DNA of 51,946 nucleotides from Peptacetobacter sp. (GTDB taxonomy: Bacteria > Bacillota > Clostridia > Peptostreptococcales > Peptostreptococcaceae), in the NCBI RefSeq assembly GCF_029264495.1, contig NZ_JARIBH010000041.1, positions 1 to 51,946 on the forward strand, written 5' to 3'. Below are positions 1 through 7,428 of this stretch, piece after piece. The notes below the pieces were generated by a model that saw only the letters and a list, made by a program, of their open reading frames with translations, was not told where the DNA came from and did not search any database. The translations under genes and the position numbers were made by a program. How positions within the stretch are numbered: position 1 is the first letter of the stretch; each line of letters opens with the position of its first letter.

Positions 1-11
1 TTAATTTTTCA

Positions 12-47
12 CAAAAAAAGTGTGTAATCAAAAATCGACTACACACT
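12..47 (-). terminator. Rho-independent terminator of ddh
   Basis: An 8-bp stem (AGTGTGTA at 19-26 and TACACACT at 40-47) lies just downstream of the ddh stop codon. On the minus strand it is followed by a run of seven T (12-18). This is the usual intrinsic terminator layout. Confidence 0.85.
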
Positions 48-60
48 ATAAATCCCTTAA

Positions 61-1044
61 TTATAACATTTTTGCTCTTAACTCTTCATTTGATAATGGA
101 TGTAAATAACTTGGAGCTACATCAAATACAGTTTTACAACCTTTCATACCTTCTTGATTCATACGGTATGCTGCTCTAGCATAAGCAACTAGCACACTTG
201 AAGTAAATTCTGGATTTGAATCAAGTTGTAAGCTATATTCTATAACATGTTTATTTTCATTTTCCCATCCAGTTGCACCACTGTATATTACAAAACCACC
301 ATGAGGTATTCCACTATGGTCTCTCTGAAGAGTTTCTTCATCTATAAAATGAACTGTTGTATCATATTCATCAAAATAGTTAGGCATTGTAACTATTTCT
401 TCTTTTATTCTATCTAAGTCTGCACCTTCTTCTGCTACAACAAAAACTTCTCTTGTATGTTTTTCACGAGTAGTTAATGTTGGATTAGATCCACTTCTAA
501 CTGCATCTAATGCTTCTGGAACTGGTATTGTATACTGTCTAGCATCTTTTACACCTTCAACACGTCTTACTGCATCACTGTGTCCTTGGCTAACACCTTT
601 TCCCCAAAATGTATAAGCTTCTCCTTCTGGTAAGATTGCACTAGCATAAACTCTATTTAATGAGAACATTCCTGGATCCCATCCAGTAGATATAACTGCT
701 AGTTTATTTGATTTTTTACATTCTTCATCAACATTTTCAAAATGTTCTGGTATTCTTGCATGAGTATCAAAACTATCAACTACATTGAAATATTTAGCAA
801 ATTCTTTAGTCTGTTCTGGTAAATCTTTTGCACTTCCTCCGCATAATACCATAACATCTATATCATCTTTCATATTTATTGCATCTTCTATTTTATATAC
901 AGGAACATTCGCACTATGTGGATGTATGCTACTTGGATCTCTTCTTGAAAATATACCAACAAGTTCCATATCTTTTGTTTTACTTAGGGCTGATTCTACA
1001 CCTCTTCCAAGGTTTCCATACCCAACTATTCCAACTCTTATCAT
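61..1044 (-). CDS. ddh: meso-diaminopimelate dehydrogenase
   Basis: This enzyme reductively aminates L-2-amino-6-oxopimelate to meso-diaminopimelate with NADPH and ammonia, giving a one-step route to meso-DAP and lysine. The N-terminus carries the Rossmann motif GYGNLGRG (residues 8-15), and the family motifs GGSAKDLPEQ (from 69), DSFDTH (90-95) and TGWDPGM (120-126) follow. The length (327 aa) is normal for the family. An in-frame ATG lies five codons upstream, but GGAGG at 1053-1057 sits 8 nt before the ATG at 1044, so I use that start. It appears monocistronic, with a terminator directly after it. No other lysine gene is in the window. Confidence 0.95.
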   Translation of the reverse strand: MIRVGIVGYGNLGRGVESALSKTKDMELVGIFSRRDPSSIHPHSANVPVYKIEDAINMKDDIDVMVLCGGSAKDLPEQTKEFAKYFNVVDSFDTHARIPEHFENVDEECKKSNKLAVISTGWDPGMFSLNRVYASAILPEGEAYTFWGKGVSQGHSDAVRRVEGVKDARQYTIPVPEALDAVRSGSNPTLTTREKHTREVFVVAEEGADLDRIKEEIVTMPNYFDEYDTTVHFIDEETLQRDHSGIPHGGFVIYSGATGWENENKHVIEYSLQLDSNPEFTSSVLVAYARAAYRMNQEGMKGCKTVFDVAPSYLHPLSNEELRAKML

Positions 1045-1200
1045 TGTCAAAACCTCCATTGTCTTTAAATATAGTATAATAATATCATTAATTCTTTTTG
1101 TTTGTATATATTTTTTTTAAAAATTTTGAAACTCTTATGAGTAAATTTTTCATTTTTTATGCAGATATTTAATACCCTTTAATCTATTTTTCAAACATAT

Positions 1201-1232
1201 AAAAAAACAACTAATATTTTTCATCAGTTGTC
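1201..1232 (-). terminator. Terminator of the VWA gene
   Basis: A short stem (ACAACT 1207-1212, AGTTGT 1226-1231) is followed on the minus strand by a seven-T run (1201-1207). It lies about 25 nt past the stop of the VWA-domain gene. Confidence 0.65.
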
Positions 1233-1254
1233 TTTTAAATTTATTTTATATATT

Positions 1255-1899
1255 TTATTTTCTTTTTTTTAAATCTTCTTCTATATCTTTTTTCCATCCA
1301 CTTCCAATTTTTTTATCGCAGCATCTCATTATTTTAACAGCATTGGAAACTGACTCATAATTTAATTCTATTCCTCTCTCATCACAACAGAATTCTACCG
1401 CATAGTCTTCTTCTATTCCAAGGTTTTTAGCCTCCCCAATCGCATCTATATTTGCTCCTAAGAAAAGAAATTCCCATTTACTTTCCTCTTTAACTCTTTC
1501 AATCAATTTTTTTACATCATAATATCTGTATTTTTTACTGGCATTTTCAAGTCCATCTGTTATAATTACAAATACTGTCTTTTCTGGAATGTCTTCTTTT
1601 CTTGCATATTTATGAATATTTTTTATATGTTTTATAGAATCTCCAACTGCATCCAAAAGAGCTGTACAACTTATACAAACATAATCGTCTTCTGTAAGTT
1701 CTTTAACATCTTTTATATTCACTCTATCTAATAAAACATCACTCTTGTCATTGAAAAATACAACAGATACAAATGCATCCCCTTCTTCTCTTTTCTGTTT
1801 GTTAATAAGTGAATTAAATCCACCTATTGTATCACTCTCTAGCCCACTCATAGAACCCGATTTATCGATTATGAATACTAGTTCTGTAAATTTTTTCAT
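1255..1899 (-). CDS. VWA-domain (TerY-like) protein
   Basis: This cytoplasmic protein is a single von Willebrand factor A domain of 214 aa. A complete metal-ion-dependent adhesion site is visible: DKSGS at 12-16, T79 in CTALLDA, and D115 in ITDG. There is no signal peptide or membrane segment. The family resembles small VWA proteins that in Firmicutes often neighbour macro-domain/HTH proteins; the substrate or partner is unknown. The ATG at 1899 is preferred because GGGAG lies 8 nt upstream, and the five-codon-longer form has no site of its own. It is 130 bp downstream of the HTH gene at 2030-2581 and probably co-transcribed with it. Three cysteines (two of them a CC pair) occur near the C-terminus. 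Confidence 0.85.
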   Translation of the reverse strand: MKKFTELVFIIDKSGSMSGLESDTIGGFNSLINKQKREEGDAFVSVVFFNDKSDVLLDRVNIKDVKELTEDDYVCISCTALLDAVGDSIKHIKNIHKYARKEDIPEKTVFVIITDGLENASKKYRYYDVKKLIERVKEESKWEFLFLGANIDAIGEAKNLGIEEDYAVEFCCDERGIELNYESVSNAVKIMRCCDKKIGSGWKKDIEEDLKKRK

Positions 1900-2029
1900 A
1901 CTACCATCTCCCATTTATATTCTTCTTTATATTTAAAGTATAAAATATTCCAAAATATAAATGGTCGCACGATAGGTGACAATTAAAAATTAAGTTATCT
2001 ATTACAAATCTAATAACCTATTACCTAAA

Positions 2030-2581
2030 CTAACACCCTATTAAATTTTCTCCAAAATCATATAAAATATCATTTACTTCAATCACATTATATATTTTAT
2101 TTTCTATGCAATACTCAATTATAATATCAAATCTACTACTATGAGTCAACTTATATCCAGCTTTACCAATAAAATCATCTGTTTCATCTATATCTAGTTC
2201 AAATGCTAGTGCAAATGCAATTGCAGTTATTTTGCTAGGCTTATAATTTGGATTATTCTTTATTTTTGAAAAATGCTTTCTATCTATATTCGCTTTTCTA
2301 TATACATCCACTGATTTAAGATTTCTTTTTTCTATAATAGAAAGAAGTTCCTTAGAAAAAGAATTTTCTAATTTTTGCTCCAAATCTTTCTCCGATATTC
2401 TTCTTCTCTTTTTCAAAAATTTATGAATATCAGAATTTTCCTTAACTTGTAAGCACTTCTCCTCTAGTGGTAAAGCACATATACTATCGTCGTTAAAAAA
2501 TAACATTTCTTGATCTATATATCTATCTTTTATGTATTTATTAATTTCATTAAAAAGCTCTTTATCTATCTTATTTACCAT
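2030..2581 (-). CDS. HTH protein resembling the C-terminal half of macro-domain proteins
   Basis: The 183-aa product has a helical N-terminal stretch (residues 5-25), a basic linker (KKRRR near 57-61) and a C-terminal domain from about 75 that looks like a divergent helix-turn-helix (ANIDRKHFSKI at 97-107, then KPSKITAIAFALAFELDIDE). From memory this whole layout matches the region that follows the ADP-ribose-binding macro domain in many Firmicute proteins, down to the short C-terminal tail ending NLIG. Here the macro domain itself is absent. The start at 2581 has AAAAGGAG 9 nt upstream; a 29-residue-longer open frame gives no macro sequence. It probably acts with the VWA protein just downstream. 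The exact function is unknown. Confidence 0.7.
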   Translation of the reverse strand: MVNKIDKELFNEINKYIKDRYIDQEMLFFNDDSICALPLEEKCLQVKENSDIHKFLKKRRRISEKDLEQKLENSFSKELLSIIEKRNLKSVDVYRKANIDRKHFSKIKNNPNYKPSKITAIAFALAFELDIDETDDFIGKAGYKLTHSSRFDIIIEYCIENKIYNVIEVNDILYDFGENLIGC

Positions 2582-2760
2582 AAATTTTTCTCCTTTTAAA
2601 AACACCCTTAAAATTCTTCTTCTGACTACTTGGTATTGAATTTCAAGGAGTTTAATTTTAGTTCCCAATACTTCAGAAAAAGTAAATCATACTACTTTAA
2701 AATCCAAATGGAATTATATTTGAAAGAATGAAAACTCTATAATAAAATCTCTATAACAAA

Positions 2761-2797
2761 TTTTAAAAGGGACTATTGCAATTTATGCAACAGTCCC
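2761..2797 (-). terminator. Terminator of ppdK
   Basis: GGGACT (2769-2774) pairs with AGTCCC (2792-2797), and TTGCA with TGCAA inside it, separated by one mismatch. On the minus strand the hairpin is followed by TTTTAAAA. It lies 20 nt after the ppdK stop. Confidence 0.9.
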
Positions 2798-2817
2798 TCA
2801 TTATTTATATTGAAATT

Positions 2818-5445
2818 TTAGTATCTAGGATTCTTTATAGAAGCCTGTGCAGCTGCAAGTCTTGCTATTGGCACTCTATATGGTGAGCAAGATACATAGT
2901 TAAGTCCTGTATTGTAGCAGAATTCAACTGATGATGGTTCTCCACCATGTTCACCACATATTCCTAATTTTAATTCTGGTTTAACACTTCTTCCTAGTTT
3001 AGCACCCATCTGAACAAGTTTTCCTATACCTTTTTGGTCTAAAACTTGGAATGGATCTTTTTCTAATATTTCTTTATCTACATATTCACCTAAGAATTTA
3101 CCTGCATCATCTCTTGAATATCCAAATCCCATCTGAGTAAGGTCATTAGTACCAAAACTGAAGAAGTCTGCAACTTCTGCTATTTCATCAGCTGTTAAAC
3201 AAGCTCTTGGTATTTCTATCATTGTACCTACAGTGTAGTCAACTTTAACACCTTTTTCTTCCATAACATTTGCTGCTGTTTCTTCTATCATTCCTCTTAT
3301 AAGTTTTAATTCGTTTACTTCACCTACTAGTGGAACCATTATTTCTGGATGAACTTCTATTCCTTTTTCTTTAGCTTCTATTGCACCTTCTATTATTGCT
3401 CTTGCTTGCATTACACATATTTCTGGATAAGTAACAGCAAGTCTACAACCTCTGTGACCTAGCATTGGGTTAAATTCTTCAAGGTCAACTATTCTTTTTC
3501 TTATTTCTGATTCTGCTATACCCATACTTTCAGCAAGTTCTTTTATTGTTTCATCATCCTGTGGTAAGAATTCGTGTAGAGGTGGGTCAAGAAGTCTTAT
3601 ATTTACCGGTTTTCCTTCCATAACTTCAAATATTTCTAAGAAGTCCTGTCTCTGCATTGGAAGTATTTTAGCTAGAGCTTTTTCTCTTTGTTCTACATCT
3701 CTAGAAAGTATCATTTCTCTAACTGCAGGTATTCTATCTTCTTCAAAGAACATATGCTCAGTTCTGCATAGACCTATACCTTCAGCACCGAATTCTACTG
3801 CTGCTTTTGCATCTCTTGGATTATCAGCATTTGTTCTTACCATCATTTGTTTTGTTTCATCAACCCAAGACATTAATTTTTCAAAGTTTCCTGTAACTTC
3901 TACTGGAGATTGTTTTACTTCTCCTAAATATACTTTACCAGTTGAACCATCTATTGATAGATATTCTCCTTCTTTTATAGTAAGTTCTTCTGATCTTATT
4001 TCTTTAGCTGCTTCATCAACTTTTATTTCTCCACAACCAGCTACACAGCATTTACCCATACCTCTAGCAACAACTGCTGCATGAGATGTCATACCACCTC
4101 TAGCTGTTAATATACCTTCTGCTTTTACCATACCTTCTATATCTTCTGGTGAAGTTTCTTGTCTTACTAATAATGCTTTTTCTCCATTATTAACTGCCTC
4201 AACAACATCATCAGCATTGAAATATACTTTACCACAAGCTGCTCCAGGAGAAGCTGGTAATCCTTTAGCTATTATTTTAGCTTCTTTTAAAGCTTTATCT
4301 TCAAATGTTGGATGTAATAACTGATCTAACTGGTTAGGTTCTATTCTCATTATAGCTTCTTTTTTATCTATTATTCCTGCTTCAACTAAATCAACAGCTA
4401 CATTTATAGCAGCTTTAGCTGTTCTTTTACCATTTCTAGTTTGAAGTATAAATAATTTCTGATTTTCTATAGTAAACTCTATATCCTGCATATCTTTATA
4501 ATGATTTTCAAGTATTTGAGTTACTTTTACAAATTGGTCATATATTTCTGGCATTACTTCTTTTAGTGTAGATATATCTTGAGGAGTTCTTATACCTGCA
4601 ACAACATCTTCACCTTGTGCATTTATTAAATATTCACCAAATAGTTTATTTTCTCCAGTAGCTGGATTTCTTGTAAATGCAACACCTGTACCACTTGTTT
4701 CACCCATATTACCGAATACCATTGACTGTATGTTTACAGCTGTACCAAGTTTATTTGATATATCATTTAATTTACGATATACTATGGCTCTTGGATTGTT
4801 CCAAGATCTGAAAACAGCTTCTATTGCTAACATTAATTGTTCTTTTGGATCTTGTGGGAAGTCACTTTTTACTTCTTTTTTGTATATAGCTTTGAATTCT
4901 TCAACTATTTCTTTTAAATCTTCAGTAGTTAAATCTGTATCAAATTTATATCCTTTTTCTTCTTTAACTCTATCAAGAACGTTTTCAAATTTATATTTTG
5001 GAACTTCCATAGCAACATCTGAGAACATTTGAATGAATCTTCTATAACTATCATAAGCAAATCTTTCATTTTGAGTTGCATCTGCTAATCCTAGAACACT
5101 ATCATCATTAAGACCAAGGTTTAATATAGTATCCATCATACCTGGCATTGAAAATACTGCACCTGAACGAACTGATACTAATAAAGGATTTTTTGTACAT
5201 CCTAATTTTTTACCCTGTAATTCTTCTAATTCTACTAAATGTTTTTCTATTTCTGATACAATTTCTGCTCTTATAGTTTTTTCATTATCATAATAGTCAT
5301 TACAAGCATCTGTTGTGATTGTAAATCCTTGAGGAACAGGTAGTCCTATTTTAGTCATTTCTGCTAAATTTGCTCCTTTACCTCCTAGTAAAGATTTCAT
5401 TTCTTTACTACCTTCGCTAAAACTATAAACATACTTAGTTTCCAT
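2818..5445 (-). CDS. ppdK: pyruvate, phosphate dikinase
   Basis: This enzyme interconverts pyruvate, ATP and phosphate with phosphoenolpyruvate, AMP and pyrophosphate in the cytoplasm. In anaerobes it serves glycolysis or PEP synthesis. At 875 aa it has the full family length. The ATP-grasp region begins with GGKGANLAEM (21-30) and includes SMPGMMDTILNLG. The phosphohistidine domain has GGMTSHAAVVARG, with the catalytic His near residue 455. The C-terminal PEP/pyruvate barrel has GLCRTEHMFF and the catalytic Cys in GICGEHGG near 830. GGGGG sits 6 nt before the ATG. The PPDK regulatory protein and a CcpN-like repressor lie immediately upstream on the same strand, and a palindrome overlaps the probable promoter region. 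Confidence 0.98.
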   Translation of the reverse strand: METKYVYSFSEGSKEMKSLLGGKGANLAEMTKIGLPVPQGFTITTDACNDYYDNEKTIRAEIVSEIEKHLVELEELQGKKLGCTKNPLLVSVRSGAVFSMPGMMDTILNLGLNDDSVLGLADATQNERFAYDSYRRFIQMFSDVAMEVPKYKFENVLDRVKEEKGYKFDTDLTTEDLKEIVEEFKAIYKKEVKSDFPQDPKEQLMLAIEAVFRSWNNPRAIVYRKLNDISNKLGTAVNIQSMVFGNMGETSGTGVAFTRNPATGENKLFGEYLINAQGEDVVAGIRTPQDISTLKEVMPEIYDQFVKVTQILENHYKDMQDIEFTIENQKLFILQTRNGKRTAKAAINVAVDLVEAGIIDKKEAIMRIEPNQLDQLLHPTFEDKALKEAKIIAKGLPASPGAACGKVYFNADDVVEAVNNGEKALLVRQETSPEDIEGMVKAEGILTARGGMTSHAAVVARGMGKCCVAGCGEIKVDEAAKEIRSEELTIKEGEYLSIDGSTGKVYLGEVKQSPVEVTGNFEKLMSWVDETKQMMVRTNADNPRDAKAAVEFGAEGIGLCRTEHMFFEEDRIPAVREMILSRDVEQREKALAKILPMQRQDFLEIFEVMEGKPVNIRLLDPPLHEFLPQDDETIKELAESMGIAESEIRKRIVDLEEFNPMLGHRGCRLAVTYPEICVMQARAIIEGAIEAKEKGIEVHPEIMVPLVGEVNELKLIRGMIEETAANVMEEKGVKVDYTVGTMIEIPRACLTADEIAEVADFFSFGTNDLTQMGFGYSRDDAGKFLGEYVDKEILEKDPFQVLDQKGIGKLVQMGAKLGRSVKPELKLGICGEHGGEPSSVEFCYNTGLNYVSCSPYRVPIARLAAAQASIKNPRY

Positions 5446-5460
5446 TTTTTAACCCCCATT

Positions 5461-5529
5461 TTATAAATTTAAATTTATAACCTTATACTTTTACCTTATT
5501 ATATTTATTTAAAGTGATTATTAATCACT
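5461..5529 (-). promoter_or_regulatory. Two perfect palindromes in the ppdK upstream region
   Basis: Between the regulatory-protein gene and ppdK lie two perfect inverted repeats. The first has 8-bp arms AGTGATTA (5513-5520) and TAATCACT (5522-5529). The second is a 20-nt A/T palindrome at 5461-5480, just upstream of the ppdK ribosome binding site. On the minus strand TATAAT occurs between them and could be a -10, with the first palindrome over the -35 position. Operator function is inferred; no factor is assigned. Confidence 0.45.
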
Positions 5530-5558
5530 ATTTAACTTTTATACCTTTATAATATTTA

Positions 5559-6395
5559 TTAGATTTCACCGTCTTTAAATATATTTAATCCATTTTCTTT
5601 CATTATATCTAAGATTATTCCAGCAGTTTCTTCTATAGCTTTGTTTGCTACATTTATTACTGGGCAACCTAATCTTTTGAATACGTTTTCTGAATAATCA
5701 AGTTCATCTAATATTCTTTCATAATTTGCGTAATTTGCTTTACTTGAAAGTCCTAATGCTTTTAGCCTTTCTGTTCTTATTTCATTTAATTTTTCCGGTG
5801 AATTAGTAAGACCTATTATTTTTTTAGAACTTACTTCTGATAATTCTTTTGGAATTGGAACTTCTGGCACTAATGGAACATTAGCAACTTTTATATGTTT
5901 ATTGGCAAGATACATACTAAGTGGAGTTTTAGATGTTCTAGATATTCCTACTAAAACAAGATCTGCTTTTAATACTCCTCTTGGATCTTTACCATCATCA
6001 TATTTAACTGCAAATTCTATTGCATCTATTCTTTTAAAGTACGATTCATCTAGTTTTCTTATTATACCTGGTTCTCTTTTTGGTTTTTTATCAAGTCTAT
6101 TACTTATCTTACCAAGCATATCTGACATAAGATCTATTGAACTTATGTTTTCTTTTTCAGAAAATTCTCTGACAAAATCACACATATCGTCTTCAACTAA
6201 TGTGTATACAACTATTGCATTATCCTTTTTTGCACTTTGTAATATATCTAAAAGCATTCCTTTTTCTGTTACAAAAGGAAATCTTTTTATTTCATATGGA
6301 TCGCGTCCATAAAACTGAGACATAGCTGCTTTTATCATATTTCTAGCGGTTTCTCCTATTGAATCAGATATTGCATATATCATCAATTTATCCAC
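5559..6395 (-). CDS. PPDK regulatory protein (bifunctional kinase/pyrophosphorylase, DUF299)
   Basis: The family phosphorylates a threonine of PPDK using ADP, which inactivates it, and removes that phosphate by phosphorolysis. The product is 278 aa with the family P-loop GISRTSKT at 150-157 and the N-terminal ISDSIGETA. It lies directly upstream of ppdK, so its target is encoded next door. The first ATG (6401) is only 1 nt from the GGAGG, too close to be used. A GTG at 6395 is 7 nt from it and is taken as the start, giving MDKLMIYAISDS. The site lies over the stop codon of the upstream CcpN-like gene, so the two are probably translationally coupled. Confidence 0.93.
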   Translation of the reverse strand: MDKLMIYAISDSIGETARNMIKAAMSQFYGRDPYEIKRFPFVTEKGMLLDILQSAKKDNAIVVYTLVEDDMCDFVREFSEKENISSIDLMSDMLGKISNRLDKKPKREPGIIRKLDESYFKRIDAIEFAVKYDDGKDPRGVLKADLVLVGISRTSKTPLSMYLANKHIKVANVPLVPEVPIPKELSEVSSKKIIGLTNSPEKLNEIRTERLKALGLSSKANYANYERILDELDYSENVFKRLGCPVINVANKAIEETAGIILDIMKENGLNIFKDGEI

Positions 6396-6406
6396 TGACA
6401 TTCCTC

Positions 6407-7045
6407 CTAACTATCTACCATTTCTAAAAATAATTTAGTTATATTTGTTTTAGATATTCTTCCTACAACTCTCATTTTTGATTGATCTTCTTTATCTCTT
6501 TCTATAACAGGAACTGAATCAACTTCATGTTCTATTATTTTTTTTGCAGCTGTAGTTACTGTATCTTCCTTATTTAGCGTGACTATGTTAGGCATTCTTG
6601 TCATTATCATACCGATGGGCATTTTATTTATATCTGCTCCACCTATTGTTGCCTTTAAAAGATCTTTTCTTGAAACAACTCCACAAAGATAGTCTTCATT
6701 GTCTATTATTACTATACTTCCTACATCAGATAAAAACATATTTACAATTGTATCGTATATGCTTGTATCTTTTTTTACAAGTACTGGGATACTCATAACA
6801 CTTTCAACTTTTCTTTCTTTAATATTATTCCCTATAAGATTTACTTCATTTACTCCTGAATAAAAATATCCTACTTTTGGTCTTGCATCAAGTATTCCTG
6901 TCATAGTTAATATGGCAAGATCTGATCTAAGTGTAGCACGTGTGACATTTAAACTTGCGGCAATTCTTTCACTTGTTATAGGTTCATGCTCTTTTACTAT
7001 ATCTATTATCTTTAACTGCCTATCATTAAGTTGAATTTTAATCAC
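6407..7045 (-). CDS. ccpN: CcpN-like transcriptional repressor (HTH plus two CBS domains)
   Basis: The product has an N-terminal winged HTH (residues 5-62, with SERIAASLNVTRATLRSDL) and two CBS domains (about 80-140 and 145-210). This is the architecture of Bacillus CcpN/YqzB, which represses gluconeogenic genes and whose CBS domains sense nucleotides. Like the Bacillus gene it precedes the PPDK/PEP-synthase regulatory protein gene and follows glyS. At 212 aa it has the expected length. The start is GTG (7045) with AGGG a few nt upstream. A promoter and a sequence matching the CcpN-box consensus lie in its leader, suggesting autoregulation and control of the downstream PPDK genes. The symbol rests on architecture and synteny. 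Confidence 0.85.
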   Translation of the reverse strand: MIKIQLNDRQLKIIDIVKEHEPITSERIAASLNVTRATLRSDLAILTMTGILDARPKVGYFYSGVNEVNLIGNNIKERKVESVMSIPVLVKKDTSIYDTIVNMFLSDVGSIVIIDNEDYLCGVVSRKDLLKATIGGADINKMPIGMIMTRMPNIVTLNKEDTVTTAAKKIIEHEVDSVPVIERDKEDQSKMRVVGRISKTNITKLFLEMVDS

Positions 7046-7055
7046 CTTCCCTCAT

Positions 7056-7122
7056 TGTGCTATACTTTTTCTTTAGCACTCTTATATTGTATATTATATA
7101 ACTTAATATAGTGTTCTGTAAA
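7056..7122 (-). promoter_or_regulatory. Promoter and CcpN-box-like operator of the ccpN operon
   Basis: On the minus strand TTTACA (7117-7122) and TATAAT (7093-7098) are separated by 18 bp. Between the promoter and the GTG lies an inverted repeat, GTGCTA (7057-7062) and TAGCAC (7074-7079). On the plus strand TGTGCTATACT (7056-7066) fits the published Bacillus CcpN consensus TRTGHYATAYW at all 11 positions. Its opposite arm fits at 8 positions. Confidence 0.6.
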
Positions 7123-7375
7123 TAGAAAATTTACATTTTTATTAGAAATATTACATATTATTTAGCAATAATAACATATTTATGTCATATTAATAGGTTT
7201 TAATTTTTATTTACATCACACTGACTTCCCTTTATTTAATTATAACTTATATTTATGTTATATTAAATAGAAAATTGCAAAAAGTTTGATTTTTTATTTT
7301 TATTAATAAAAATAAGTATTTATTATTTAAATTTAATTTTTTTATTATTTTCCCTCATAAAAACTTAATTTAAAG

Positions 7376-7412
7376 ATAAAAAAAGACTGACATAAATTGT
7401 GTCAGTCTTTTT
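7376..7412 (-). terminator. Terminator of glyS
   Basis: GACTGACA (7385-7392) pairs with TGTCAGTC (7400-7407). Poly-A precedes and poly-T follows on the plus strand, so it could work both ways. The gene served is glyS, which ends 17 nt away. Confidence 0.9.
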
Positions 7413-7428
7413 TTTATTATATAATACT

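Larger units (their letters stand above)
7046..7428. other. Intergenic region between ccpN and glyS
   Basis: These 383 bases are very A/T-rich. They contain the ccpN promoter and operator (7056-7122) at one end and the glyS terminator (7376-7412) at the other. I see no gene, RNA or repeat in the middle part (7123-7375). Confidence 0.6.

Noticed and set aside
2582-2817. Decayed macro domain upstream of the HTH gene
   Set aside because: The 29 extra in-frame codons and the remaining upstream DNA show no macro-domain motif that I can recognise.
7073-7081. Half of a CIRCE element upstream of the ccpN-like gene
   Set aside because: TTAGCACTC is present but the matching right half is not found 9 nt away. 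The sequence is better explained as an arm of the CcpN-type inverted repeat.
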